A DNA stretch of 64,000 bases, taken from positions 10,540,001-10,604,000 of the forward strand of contig NC_088312.1 in the NCBI RefSeq assembly GCF_910592395.1. Direction: 5' to 3'. The position numbers were made by a program, and so were the translations under genes. Positions 11,401 to 22,602 of this stretch are shown here, one piece after another. The notes under the pieces were generated by a model, which saw only the letters and a list, made by a program, of their open reading frames with translations, did not search any database and was not told the DNA's origin. The DNA is from Lineus longissimus. Lineage: Eukaryota; Nemertea; Pilidiophora; Heteronemertea; Lineidae. Position 1 is the stretch's first letter. Each line of letters starts with the position of its first letter.

Positions 11401-14400
11401 TGGAATTTATCAACACAGAAGTGCAATGGCTTCTGCCCTTTACCGACAGTTGACTGTGAGACTCTCTGTAGAAGTCAGTGTCATCAGCATTTAGGCTCCA
11501 AAATAGGAAACAAAATTTAGCTTTTTTTCTGACTAGAACTCACCATCTCATTTCATACTTCTGATTTCAAAATCAGATGGAATTCCTGAGTCATCTGACT
11601 GTAAGGTCATTGACAGCAACATGGCTTAAGGGCAAGGCAGTCTTTGGCATGTCAGACACAGATCAGGTTCCACACAGCAGAATATCATTCCTTGATTTTA
11701 ATTCTGATCAACCATGACTACAAAGGTATTCACAACATTAAAGATTCAACAGTTTTTTCCTTCACAGTTGATTATGTGACCTCATGCAGTCATTGGCGTA
11801 TCACCTGCAGTGTATTTCAAGTGTTGGAACATTCTTGAGTGTCTGTATAAGGAATATATTTTGTTCCCAACTTCAGAAATGCGTACTTGACTTACTTGAT
11901 AATTCTTATCCTGATATTTGACACATTTCAAGATGGCAAGTACGTGTTTTTGGTCAGATGTTGAGTGAGTAAATATAAAGGTAAACTTCAAACAACGGGT
12001 AGAGGAGCAGCGACGTTATCAAACACAGTGTTGACTGGCCTATTGAATTGATTCCAAACTGGAGGCATTGGTTGCTTCACCACAAAGAGGTATTGGATAA
12101 AACCCTGGCTGCCACCTAAGTTTCTGGCCTATGCTTTAGCTCCAGCCAGTTAAAAAATCAACCATCACTTTCTAAAATTGATATTGTCATCGCATCCTCT
12201 CCCTCAGGTTTGTCCTTGACAGAAACTGATTAACACAAATCAGATATTGCCAATGAAGCTATTCACCATTTTTTATCATGTCGCAACCCTGATTTAATTT
12301 TGTGTGCATCGCATTTGCTCATTTTTACGCTCGACACAAAAATGTCAGAAGACGTCATTTGTCATAAATACAGAGCACTTAGCGGTCTTGCCACATCTAA
12401 TCCAGTTAACAGAGCCTGTTCACTTCATTATGGGAGGTAATATGATTTAGAGGCTCAGGCAGTATCCTTCAGGGAACATCCTTCCCTGAACGAAAGTTTG
12501 GAAAGGCAGCAGCGCAAGTTCGCAGATGCTCGAAGAAGGTTTTATCATTTTCCACGCATCATTAGATGTGAACTAGGAAATGCAAAGTTGAGAAACTTTA
12601 AAAAGTATCTGGGGAAATATTATTTTGTTATGTGTTACACGTGGTGTTCAACTGCAATGCTTTAATACCAATACTTCAAGCATATAGGATCCTTGTGGCT
12701 TAGTATGCAAATTCAGAAAATCGATACGACTTGTCAGCGCCATAACTCCCGAGAAGTAAGAATGAAATATATAGCAGGAGTAACAACAATACATTTCCCA
12801 CTCCGAGGACCAGGCGAAAGTACAACAGTAGCTAGCTTTCAATCTTAAGTGGTGTCGAGTTTTCCCTGCACAAAAAAATTAAATGTTTATGATTTAGTGT
12901 ATTCGGATGTGGCTTGAATGATGTACAGATGGATATCTGCTGACGTCATGGCTAATTTGTAAACATCATTGGCGCGCACTCTCGTATTTCTTCAACATGG
13001 TTTTCATGAAGAGAAGTTCCGACAAACCGTCGTCCTGTTGAGATATCTCTCGATAACATAATGATGCTTAACCGATGATGTACGACTGTTATTGTGACAA
13101 AATCATATCCAAGTTTTATTCTAAAATATCATGCAAGTCACGAGACAGGGGAGAAAAACTCCTCGTATCCAAGTGAAACCAACAACGATCGTGGACGTTG
13201 ATATTGTTATGTCACGTCATCTCCTTTGTTGAGATACGAGTATGCGCAATCAGCCAACGGTAATGATGTCAAAATGACGTCATTTTTGTAAACAAAGATA
13301 TCCGTCTATAGACAGTATGTATATTTACTATCAATATAGGGATGATTGATTTTTCTTCAGGTTTCGCTGGTGTACGTGTCGGACATATTGCTTTTCTTCC
13401 TCTTATCCTTCCAAAGACAAAGCTGCTTCCGTTCATCATTCAATTACACCGTCAGCGGCTGATTTTGCAAACATTGCATATTCTTCATATCAAACCATAC
13501 TTTTTGATATGTGACCTTTCTACCTCGCAATTAGTGGGTAATAATAGCCTGCTTGAGACAAAATCATTAACTTTGTAAGAATTGCTCATGAGTCACACAA
13601 TGAACAAATAGCCAACCTCAATTTTGTTCCAATCACCATCGAGATTTATATTAGAGCAGAATGTCTTTTGAAGGAATTGGCGCGGATTTGAATACCAATT
13701 TGTAACTCGATATCGAGATAACATCCGTGTTCCCGTAAGCTTTTGTTGACCCATCCTCTGCGTCGACGATTTTGAAATCATGTGACGTCATCACCATGAC
13801 AACATCCTAGCAACAATCTGTTTGTAATCAGCGTGGCTTGAACGTCATTTTGTTTCCATTGGCCGAAAAATCCCCGCCAAATCCTGATGGTTAACTTGGA
13901 GGAATTGCTAATAATGCCTCCGCGATATTGGATAAGTCTGATACGCCGTGTTGGAACAATGAAAAATGTATGAGGGAGTGAGAAATTTATATGTCTGCAA
14001 GAGATGATAACATACAACTTCTACAGCCAAAAAACAGACATTGAGGAGGGGTGCCAACATCTTGATTCGGGCCTGGTCATAGTGTACAACCTAGCGCCCA
14101 TATGTCAATTTCGATGAATCAGTGATAAAATTTGGAGGTGATTCTGATGCCCCCCCCCCCCCCCCCCCCCCGTAGGATGTAATGAGATTCGAGATTCCTT
14201 GTTGGTGACCTCGGCATACCGAACTTACACCCTACAATTACTGCACCAGTTCCTCTCCTTGTCATTGACATTCCTCAGGGGTTATCCGGGGCGATGATAG
14301 GGTAACTCATTACATTCTGTAAATACAGTAATTTGGCTGGCCATAGCATTCCTAATGAGGAGTGTGGCTAGGGGCATGGGTCAGTGTGTTTTTCTTGTCT

Positions 14401-17400
14401 CTGGTTAACACTAATGTGAAAAAGTGTTGCCATCAAGTTTCTCTTAAATTCCTGATTTTTGCCATATTTTTGATAAAAACTATGGTGCAATATCATTCGC
14501 AAATCTATTTCAAAAGCATAAAAGTAATCTAAAAAACTAAGATAGAATCTGAACACAAGATGGATACAAAAGTAGCGATAGTATTGTATGATTTTCTTGC
14601 ATCCTTTGAAATAAAGAGCCAAACGTTTGTTATATTATCATTGCCTTTTAAATTTTCAATTCCAATATCTTTTATTAGGGACTGGTTTTAATTTCTGTTT
14701 GATAGTTTACCTAAAGAAACAACAGTGCCCAAAAGATAGTTTGATTGTGGCCAGATTAAATTTGAATTTTATTTGACCCCATGGGCAGATTCAAACTGTT
14801 ACCATGTTCTTATCCGGGGACATGACATCTGTGTGGGAATATGGCATGCTGCATGAATAAAGCCAGGGGTCCCTGACCATATTTCCACATATCAAATATC
14901 GGCAAGAAACCCTCACCGAAGTAATTCAAATAGAGCACTGCTGTAGGTATATCCTGGGCATTGTTCTAACAGGTCCAGGCACCGTAAGAATAATACAGGG
15001 TCGTTATCAATATCATGGCCCCTTTCAGGAATTCTTTGATTCGGAACTTGAAACGTGACTTGGGGTTCACCCGGGCTGCAACTGCCACTTGCGGTCTATT
15101 CATGACCCTTTCGAAAGCCACTCGGTTTTTCATTTCCGTCGCTGAACCGTGAAATTAATGCGAGTTTCACTCTCACTGTTCGGGGTGACGAGGAAAGATG
15201 ACATTGGGCCATTTTATGTTGGCTGTGGACCATTACTCGTCTGAATTAGATTAAATCGTTAAGAAAATGTGACCAAGGATTTGTCAGAAGCATAGCGCAA
15301 GTTCACTACGTCACCCAAAATTACGTGCATGAAAAAACTGGATCTCTGTTCGCACGCATTCACCTCTAGCGAAAGAGCAAAAACAATGGCCAGTGAAAGA
15401 AATTTTTGACACGATTTCCTTACAAAAAATACATGAATTTTGCGTCCTAATTCAGACACCAGGCAGGTTTTGTGATTTTTTTCAAATCCACGTCATGTCT
15501 GGCATGAAGAGGAAAACTCGATAACAATATTTTTCTTATTGGCGCCAGTGGCGCAGCTGATGTAGTCGGCGGCCGTCCTGGGTGGGTCCTCCATATTTCA
15601 TGATCATCAATGCGGGTCACAACCAACACACATCATACATACAAGTGCAGAAGGACACTCCCACTGTTAAGAGGATGAGTGGGGCAACTGGCGCCAATTG
15701 AAAGCTCTATTGTCAAATTTCAACATTTTCAAATGACAATTCAGATAATAAAGTCTTGAAATTTGTATTCAAACAGTGCAATATTTCCGTTTTGCAGTTT
15801 TTAATTTTGACGATTTTAGTGAGTCAAGATCACCCTCTCAAGTGAAAGCAGTCTGAAGTCAATTGTTGTTGAATATATGCCCAAGATGCCTAAGCCTGCC
15901 TCAATTTTTCAGTTGTGACCCTTTTGAAAATTTAGGGCGAGTTAAGGGCCTCTTGAGATGTGAGGGAGTCGAACCTTGATCTGTGCGGTGTTGCATCTTT
16001 CTGAGGTTGGGGGGGGGGCAATGTTTAGGTTTGTATTGCATTGGCATTAACCCTCCCCACATCAATTAAAAATTATCTGTTCCCAAATCGCGGCGTTAAT
16101 CTTCATCACCTTATGTCTTTTCAGAAAAAATACCGGGGGCTGCTGGAGGGTTTATCATGGCTTGTGTTGTGTGGGATCTCAATGGTTGCGTTCCGTTTAT
16201 ACTTCATGGAGAAGACACCACCAGAATTCGCACCAGCGGACAATCCGGCATCAGACTCTGACAGTTATGTGACAAGGACGTTAACATACTTTCTGCTTCC
16301 TACGTTTAACTTCTGGTTATGTGTTTGTCCGAGAGTGCTCAGTTTTGATTGGTCAATGGAGGCCATACCGCTAGTGGAACGATTCACGGACCCGAGGAAT
16401 ATGTTTACGGTGATATTTTATAGCGCGGTGGGATATTTTGCATTTTTTATCTTAAAATCATTCCATGTGAAAGGAGAAGGCTCAAAGGATAGTTTTAACG
16501 GGAATGGCTTTGCGCATCATATAGGCGGGAGCCACACCTACCACAAGCCGCATATATCACACAAAAGTAGAAAACACTTGCGGCGTAATTCATCAAGTTC
16601 GACCGATAGTAACGAAGACGATTCACATAGTGTCCAAGAGGTGTCGTCTCGGACAATCGAAGTCATGATCTTGTCGATTGCGCTCATTGTATTCCCTTTT
16701 ATCCCAGCGACAAATTTATTTTTCTACGTCGGGTTCGTGATAGCGGAGCGAGTGTTGTATATACCCAGTTTAGGATTCTGTTTGCTCGTTTCACATGGTG
16801 CTCATATTCTGTATAAACATTGCCAACGGAAAAAACATTTCGGCCAATCGGTTGTTGCCTGCTGTGCAGTGCTCGTGGCGATGTTTAGCATGAAAACGGT
16901 GGTGCGGAACATGGACTGGGAGAGTGAAGAGAATCTATATCGATCGGGCATATCGATAAACCCCCCAAAAGGTAAGAGAAATAAAAGAAATGGAAAAAAA
17001 TTGTGAAAAATTTGGTTGAATTACTGTGTGAATTCAAATCATGTAACCAATGCAACTTGATAAAAAGGCTTTTCGTAGTACAAGACTCAATAATGCATAT
17101 TCACTTTTGGTTTTGAGATTGACGGTTGCACTGAAGAATATGGCGGACGACATACATACGTCAACTGAGCTTGCTTTATCGACTAGTCGTCCCTTACATA
17201 GACCCCTGCAGGCCTTATTGGTCGACAGGCCTAGAATATCTTGGTTGCCCAAGGCAGTAGCCAGTTATAGTACTAAATCCATCCTTGAATAGCTGTGGGC
17301 AATTCAGACAGATTTAGACTCATGTCATATTCCTCTCATAGGAGAAGAAACTCGTTGAACTTTTCAAAATAGGAACACAAGAGCATCTGATGCTGACAAG

Positions 17401-20400
17401 ATTTATCAAAAAATTCTATGGCGAATTTGTAAATGATATTGGTTTTCTGTATGTTAAATCTTTCAATGGAACCTTTAAAGTGATCTACCTTAGATTTAAA
17501 AAATTGTTTTGAAAAAGAAACAATTGGATTTTAGAAGGATATGTACTTTGAGGGCCGGCCTGATATGTGTTTCATTCAATTCTCTGTGTGAAATTCCTTT
17601 TGCTAGCGTACACACGACTACAGTATTAAATGATAAGTTGATGTTAGTGCGTTGGCCCATAAATGTTGCCGGTTATTGACTGATAGAGACATAAAATGCG
17701 TACTCAAAGCAATAAATGTCGAGCGATAAATTTGCAATCGTTTCCACTCTTTCACACACAGTGGTAATAAGACCATGTTAATTGGTAGATGCAAATGTTA
17801 CTTTTTATGTATGCACATGTGATGGAATACTGGAGTAAACATGATAATTAGCGATATTGCGGGTATTGCTTATAGAACCTCTCTATTAAGGACATCCTTG
17901 GATCTGAAAGGTTATGTGTACCTATTATGGAGAGGAATCCTGAGCACGCGAAATGACTAATTTGGTCCAGAAGCATTTTCCCTAGTAGAGATTGTTTTAC
18001 TCTTGCAGAGGTGACTGTTCAGGGAGGTTTTACTGCATATACATTGTATACATGGTGTCATTTGAAATTATGATAAGACTGACTGGTTCTAAGCTACAAA
18101 AACTCTTTGTCATTGCAAGGCAGATGTACAGCATGTATCAATAAAAAGGAAACCCGTGTAACTTAAAAATGAAAGTTGAATTTGTCAATTGGAATTTGTG
18201 TTCAAGATAAAAAAGAATTTTTTTTTCTTATACAAAATATTGAGTGGAGAGCTGAGCGCAAACTAGGACATTATTAGTTCCATAAACGATATTTGGCGAT
18301 TGTATAATATTGTCATCTTTCTATTCCAGCGTGGGGAAACTTAGCTAATATATTCAATTCACGAGGCATGGTCAAAGAGGCAGAAGAGTCATATCGTGCA
18401 GCGCTAACATATCGAGGGAACATGGCTGATGTTCATTATAACCTGTAAGTTCTTGTAAACCGTCATGTTTACCAATCTTGTCGAGCTACCTCATCACTAC
18501 AAAAGAAGGCAGTCCTTATGATTTGGGACCTGTACAGTTATGAAAATGTCCACAAGAGGGTATGAAAAGTGTTGTCAGAGAGGGGTATTGAGCCAGCTTT
18601 AAAGAGGGACTATAGGCAGGGGCAGAGGGGCTTATTTGGCCATCTTCAGGTGACTGATATACACAGTAAGGGCCCTGGGTCATGTCAGATTCAGCACTAA
18701 ATGTATTCCTCGTACAAGCATGAATCATTTCGACGTACTGTGGGGTGTGAGAGACTTGGTGTAACTTTATCTTGCCTGCCTAGCTGCTGCCTATATTGTC
18801 CCTTTAACATTTCAGTTATCTCAGCGGTCACATTTGTTGGGGAGGTTTTGTTTGAACACTACTGTACACACAATAAAACAGTTCCTGTAAAGAAGGGGCA
18901 ATATCATAGTCCTTATAATTGGCCAGTCTATTAAACTGACAGCGTCGTCCACTTTCACCACCTTTATGAGAAATGGTGTATAACTCAAAAGTTATAAATA
19001 CTTGATACTTTTGAAGCGAGTTTCACTCTAACCACAATATTGTCTTTTTCAGTGGCATTCTATTACAAGAGCAGAAAAGGTATCAAGAAGCGATAGAAAG
19101 CTACACCCTAGCTATCAACTTCAGGCCGAGGCTAACAAGTAAGTCACTGAAGCATAAGATTTGCCACAATAACTTTCCGTGGGAGTTAACATCTTTTAAA
19201 ATGATTGGATATGAAGCAGGCGAACCACTGCTGGTAATTGCAATTATAGATGGCAGCACCTTACGAGGGCCTGCCCAGGTTAATTGGCGCAAGCGCCAGC
19301 CTGACTGAATATAACAAATGGTGGTCTATTTTCAAGTGGACAGGCCATTGTTAGAATTCTGAGTGAATATGAATATCGCATCTACTTGTAGAATATCATA
19401 TGCTACACACGTGAATCAGATATATATGGCCCTTTGTGAAGAATAGAATAAAAACCGAGAATAATTAGCTTTCATATCACATTGAGATTGCCAGATGCCC
19501 TGTACAGCTTTGTGTGTATTCTTCATTCGAGTGCATTGGAGAATCTGGTCCGATTGGGATGAAATCATATATATACATGTACATGTATGACCAAGAATAA
19601 ATGACTATTACTGGAGCTCATTATAATATAAATGGTTCAGCCGTGATGACCATGGGTGTGGTTTTAGCAGACGATAAATCCGTCCTGGCCTGAAATTCTT
19701 TTGTTACAATGATTATAACTCCAAAGGTTACTTTCCCAAATGTTTTAAAATCTCTGCACATCGGACAAATTATCCTTACAAATTATCATTACAAATTATA
19801 TAAATTATAAGGTTTGATAGACTTTTTGCATAGATACTTTGTAAATATTACCTAACAATTTCTGCCATAATTTGTCAATGCTGATAATTTTGTTTTCTCC
19901 CTTTGCAGTGGCTCATCTGAATCTTGGGATTGTCTTTGGTATTCTGGGGAAGAATGCTGAAGCAGAGAAGGTAAGATTCATATTTTCCAATACTCGGGGC
20001 GGGGGGGGGGGGGGCTCCGGTTTCCTCCCTTTAGAAACCCCTGTGTTCATCCTTGTCCGAGCTTATTGTACAATCGTTGCTCTGCCTTTTAAATTGTATA
20101 ACCTTTCAAAGAAGTCTTGGTGTCATACAAAGAGTAGAAATCTCTCTCCGTCATCACAAACAAGTAGGGTTGTGTATCTTGCTCAAGGACACGAACATTA
20201 AACACAATGTGCCTTTGGCCGCGCGCGCCCCGCACTCGCCCTCGCCCCGAGCCGTCGCCGGCAAGGGGGTTCCGGTCTTCAATTTTTTTGCTGTCGTGTG
20301 CGCCTGTGCGGTTGGCCGGCGAGACGCGGGCCGGGGGCAGTGTTGAGCCCACAGCCTCCTAAGCTCTCTGCTCTATGTACTATGCTACTGATCTCCAAGA

Positions 20401-22602
20401 GTCCTCATATAAAAATGGAACCTCCCTTAGCAGACACCTCTCTATTAAGAACAACCTCTATATTAAGGACACTAGTTTTGGTCCCAAATTGGTTGTTTCC
20501 ATTCATTTTGATCTCTCTAATCAAGACACCTCTCTATTAAGGACAGCACTTGTCAGCCCCGAGGATGTCCTTCAAACAGAGAAATTCTACTGTATTTTGA
20601 TGTCGAACGTTTCTCTTTCAGGCTTACACCCATTGCTCAAACATCGACATATCAGGCCTAAAAGATCCTCGACTTCATGAGAGTACGAAGATCTCTGCTC
20701 TATTCAACCTCGGGCGTTTGCTTAGCGACCAAGAGAGACCTGCTGAGGCAGTACAGGTCTATCAGCAGGCCATTCGGCGACGCCCGCCGCATTACGCCCC
20801 GCAGAGTCTTTATAACATGTTAGGTAAGGACATTCATGCATATCACTATGATCTCTATCAGCAGCGATTTGGTAACTAAAACTACAAATGTTTCTGTAAT
20901 AAAGGGACAATATGGGCAGCAGCTAGGCAGGCAAGATAAAGTTGCACAAAGTTGCCAATAGGGGTCTCTCACATCTCACTGTACGTCGAAATGATTCACG
21001 CTTGTACGAGGAATATATTTAGTGCTGAATCTGACATGATCAAGGGCCAATTAAACCCTCTGATTTTCATTTGCCTGTTGTTTCCAGGGGAGGCCTATAT
21101 GAAACTTCAAAACATGGAAGAAGCTGAGTTCTGGTACAAGGAGGCCCTGAAGGCTAAGCCCGAGCATGTGCCTGCCCACCTGACCATGGCCAAGCTCATG
21201 CAGAAGAGGGGACGACTGGCTGACGCTGAGGAGTGGTTCAAGAAGGCACAGAAGCTGGATCCCAAAGATAGCAGTGTGTTCCAGCACTATGGTAGGTCGA
21301 GTTTGAAGGGTCCTCTATATATGCCCTTTTCAAAGGGCGTCGTCCTTGTCAAAGATGGAATGTCACATTAACTATGGACATTGTCCCAATGTCTTCAGAT
21401 GACATTTGTAGCAATACAGGCATTGAGGGAATGAGATGAGCTGAGCTTGCCTCATTTCATCCATGCCACCACTTGACTTGACTAAAGGGACAGAATAGAG
21501 GCAGAATACAATATCATGGTGGGTCACAGTTTAATCTTAGGTGGTCAATTTTGGCACTGAATATAAAATCACAGTGGTCTCTATGCCCGAGAGCTAGTCA
21601 GTTTCAATCATGAGCGTAGAACTTCACCGTGATGGCTGAATATTTGATATACATGTATATGATTCTCCTTTGCAGCTCAATACTTAGCCGACGTTGGACG
21701 AACGAAGGAAGCAGCAGAGATGAACCTCCAGGCGCTCCGACTGACCCCTGAGGACTTTGAGCTCGTTTTCAACACTGCCAACTCCCTGAGACAGGCCGGT
21801 CAGAATCTGGATGCGGAAAAATATTACAAGCGGGCGGCTGATCTCAAACCTGATGTAAGTAAACCAACTTTACAGAGATCGATGCTCCCTGAAGCATGCA
21901 GTGACTTTTGAATAGATAATGCAAACTCTGATCTATGCCTCATCGACGTTAATCTCTAGTCAGAAGATTGTCAATAGCATTCCGCGAAGTTACTATTTAT
22001 AGCTCACAAGGTCATTTGCATAAGATATTGATGACATTTTAGTCACGTGACAGTCGGACATCGACACTTATTTCTACGCATTTGAGCTTATTTCAAAGTC
22101 AATTATCTTTGACCCTGCATTGTTTTTAGCATGAATGATACCATAGAGTCAGAGAGAGATATATTCAGAAGAATTATGTAGTATTTCCAACACTCGGACA
22201 TGTGCCAGATTGAATCTAACTGCCCTAGTTAGAAAGCCTGAATCCATTACGAAACCGCATGTTTGTCCGACATTGCCTGTAATTCAGCGATGGGGAAATA
22301 GAGGGCAGCAGCTGCAGTGACGTCATCTTCGCGGAATGCTATTAAGATTATACCAGAACCAAAATCATACCACGCCTTAAAGTTATAAGTACCGGTATTC
22401 AATTGTACTCCTGTCTTTGCAGATGGCCACTGCCCACATGAATCTTGGTGCAATGTATCACTACAACAATAAACTCGAGGAGGCAGAGAAAAGCTACCTG
22501 CGGGCTCTGAATTTGAAGCCAGATGACACTCTGACGCAAGAAAATCTGAAAAAGTTACGCAATCTTATGAGAACGAAAGGCAAACGCGAGGGAAGCAGAT
22601 GA
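4822..22602 (+). CDS. TMTC2: TMTC2, transmembrane and TPR repeat-containing protein 2 (5' partial)
   Basis: Nine coding exons: 4822-5401, 16125-16971, 18330-18444, 19053-19138, 19909-19970, 20622-20823, 21088-21291, 21676-21854, 22423-22602. Their 2455 nt give one split codon plus 817 residues and a TGA stop, close to the recalled ~836-aa human protein once its short first exon is allowed for. Order: luminal DDFWG and SYRPLC motifs, several membrane helices, the TMTC/DUF1736 region with SDSDS and LSFDWSM, then PATNLFFYVGFVIAERVLY, then about nine TPR units. TMTC1-4 are ER-membrane GT-C fold proteins that O-mannosylate cadherins and related ectodomains; TMTC2 is also linked to SERCA2B and calcium handling. 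All phases agree across introns. A Ser/His-rich loop in exon 3 differs from the vertebrate sequence. Assignment to TMTC2 rather than TMTC1, 3 or 4 rests on near-collinear similarity to recalled human TMTC2. Confidence 0.96.
9284..9937 (+). mobile_element. Hairpin-headed interspersed element, long copy
   Basis: Shares near-identical sequence with 59796-60224, from TTTAAGGAATTAATACC to GTGACTAAGGCCTTTTAGAA. The first 165 bp (9292-9456) form a strong hairpin: ATTAATACC with CGGTCATTGG and a stretch of about 37 bp pair with their reverse complement around an AACCCGAGGCGCTTCGCCGAGGGTTTTGG core. This copy keeps about 222 bp (9591-9812) that copy 2 lacks. On the minus strand a 167-codon frame (9753-9250) starts in that extra segment with an acidic N-terminus. 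It could be a remnant of an element-coded protein but I recognise no transposase motif. Confidence 0.75.
11264..11410 (+). repeat. Degenerate tandem repeat, about 70 bp unit
   Basis: GTCTTATAATTTGGTTTACT, GATAAGGAGCTGTTGA and TATCTGTCTTA blocks recur about twice with a third partial unit. Copies are diverged and of unequal length. Confidence 0.5.
12925..13309. mobile_element. Candidate MITE with imperfect terminal inverted repeats
   Basis: ACAGATGGATATCT at 12925-12938, followed shortly by TGACGTCAT, is matched in inverse by ATGACGTCAT and AGATATCCGTCT at 13274-13307. Spacing of about 385 bp and paired ends suit a small non-autonomous DNA transposon. No second copy is seen in the window, so this is tentative. 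Confidence 0.4.
14150..14171 (+). repeat. Poly-C tract, 22 bases
   Basis: Uninterrupted run of C in TMTC2 intron 2. Confidence 0.9.
16125..16971 (+). CDS. TMTC2: TMTC2 coding exon 3 (membrane core)
   Basis: Acceptor TTTTCAG to 16124, donor GTAAGA at 16972; phase 0 in, one base out. It encodes the TMTC/DUF1736 core: RLYFMEKTPPEF, NPASDSDSYVTRTLTYFLLP, VLSFDWSMEAIPL, then a variable loop rich in Ser, His and Asp, then PFIPATNLFFYVGFVIAERV and the start of the TPR region (ENLYRSGISINPPK). The variable loop falls at roughly 16480-16650. The frame remains open upstream to an ATG at 16041, but that part is intron. Confidence 0.96.
16972..18329 (+). other. TMTC2: TMTC2 intron 3
   Basis: 1.36 kb, GTAAGA to TTCCAG. 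Contains a diverged copy of the TA-flanked MITE at 17872-18037; otherwise nothing recognised. Confidence 0.8.
17872..18037 (-). mobile_element. TA-flanked MITE copy 1 (old, diverged)
   Basis: Starts TATAGAACCTCTCTATTAAG and ends GGGAGGTTTTACTGCATA. Both ends and the overall length fit the roughly 180-bp family, but the interior has many substitutions. Confidence 0.6.
18330..18444 (+). CDS. TMTC2: TMTC2 coding exon 4 (TPR)
   Basis: Acceptor TTCCAG, donor GTAAGT at 18445. With the G left from exon 3 it reads AWGNLANIFNSRGMVKEAEE and continues through the first TPR unit to the start of the next (ADVHYNL). Ends two bases into a codon. Confidence 0.95.
19053..19138 (+). CDS. TMTC2: TMTC2 coding exon 5 (TPR)
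   Basis: Acceptor TTTTTCAG, donor GTAAGT at 19139. Encodes GILLQEQKRYQEAIESYTLA and INFRPRLT, completing a TPR helix pair. Leaves one base, which joins TG of the next exon to make Met. Confidence 0.94.
19909..19970 (+). CDS. TMTC2: TMTC2 coding exon 6 (TPR)
   Basis: 62-nt exon, acceptor TTTGCAG, donor GTAAGA at 19971. Encodes MAHLNLGIVFGILGKNAEAE plus K, one TPR helix A and B start. Phase 0 out. Confidence 0.94.
19996..20014 (+). repeat. Poly-G tract just inside an intron
   Basis: GGGG-C-G14, starting 26 bp after the donor of TMTC2 exon 6. It could form a G-quadruplex in the pre-mRNA; this is inference from composition only. Confidence 0.8.
20150..20395 (-). mobile_element. Possible degraded SINE with GC-rich insert
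   Basis: Read on the minus strand it begins with a tRNA-like head (GTAGCATAGTACATAGAGC, then GTGGGCTCAAC where a B box would be). It ends near a CTTGCTCAAGGACACGAAC-like core (plus strand) resembling internal cores of some invertebrate SINEs. Between them, 20218-20345 is strikingly GC-rich and unlike the surrounding AT-rich intron. Boundaries are uncertain. Confidence 0.3.
20412..20594 (+). mobile_element. TA-flanked MITE copy 2
   Basis: Nearly full family member: GGAACCTCCCTTAGCAGACA start, CACTAGTTTTGGTCCCAAAT middle, AATTCTACTGTA end. Sits 27 bp upstream of TMTC2 exon 7, within the likely branch-point and polypyrimidine region. Confidence 0.85.
20622..20823 (+). CDS. TMTC2: TMTC2 coding exon 7 (TPR)
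   Basis: Acceptor TCTCTTTCAG, donor GTAAGG at 20824. Encodes AYTHCSNIDISGLKDPRLHE, then KISALFNLGRLLSDQ and a TPR ending APQSLYNML. Matches the human order (cysteine-containing linker, then TPR). One base out. Confidence 0.95.
21088..21291 (+). CDS. TMTC2: TMTC2 coding exon 8 (TPR)
   Basis: Acceptor TTTCCAG, donor GTAGGT at 21292. Encodes GEAYMKLQNMEEAEFWYKEA and a second full TPR (HLTMAKLMQKRGRLADAEE, FKKAQKLDP). One base out. Confidence 0.95.
21676..21854 (+). CDS. TMTC2: TMTC2 coding exon 9 (TPR)
   Basis: Acceptor TTTGCAG, donor GTAAGT at 21855. Encodes AQYLADVGRTKEAAEMNLQA and VFNTANSLRQAGQNLDAEKY, two TPR units ending LKPD. Phase 0 out. Confidence 0.95.
21973..22344. mobile_element. 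370-bp MITE, copy A, in TMTC2 intron 9
   Basis: Ends are exact inverted repeats, AATAGCATTCCGCG and CGCGGAATGCTATT. The body is nearly identical to 32883-33252. It carries GTCACGTGAC (E-box-like) and GCAGTGACGTCATC (CRE-like) motifs. No coding capacity. Confidence 0.9.
22423..22602 (+). CDS. TMTC2: TMTC2 terminal coding exon 10
   Basis: Acceptor TCTTTGCAG; TGA stop at 22600-22602. Encodes MATAHMNLGAMYHYNNKLEE, AEKSYLRALNLKPDD and TQENLKKLRNLM, the last TPR and basic tail, matching the human C-terminus in length and spacing. Confidence 0.95.
   Translation: MATAHMNLGAMYHYNNKLEEAEKSYLRALNLKPDDTLTQENLKKLRNLMRTKGKREGSR

Larger units (their letters stand above)
5402..16124 (+). other. TMTC2: TMTC2 intron 2 (10.7 kb)
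   Basis: Begins GTAAGT and ends TTTTCAG. It holds the hairpin-headed element at 9284-9937, a degenerate tandem repeat at 11264-11410, a candidate MITE at 12925-13309 and a 22-base poly-C tract. The rest (5402-9283, 9938-11263, 11411-12924, 13310-16124) shows no gene. The longest frame (5760-6149, 129 codons) has no recognisable domain and no splice context. Confidence 0.8.

Noticed and set aside
16041-16124. ATG at 16041 as an alternative start of a TMTC2-like gene
   Set aside because: The stretch before 16125 has no similarity to TMTC proteins and ends in a strong acceptor; exon 2 joins exon 3 in phase.
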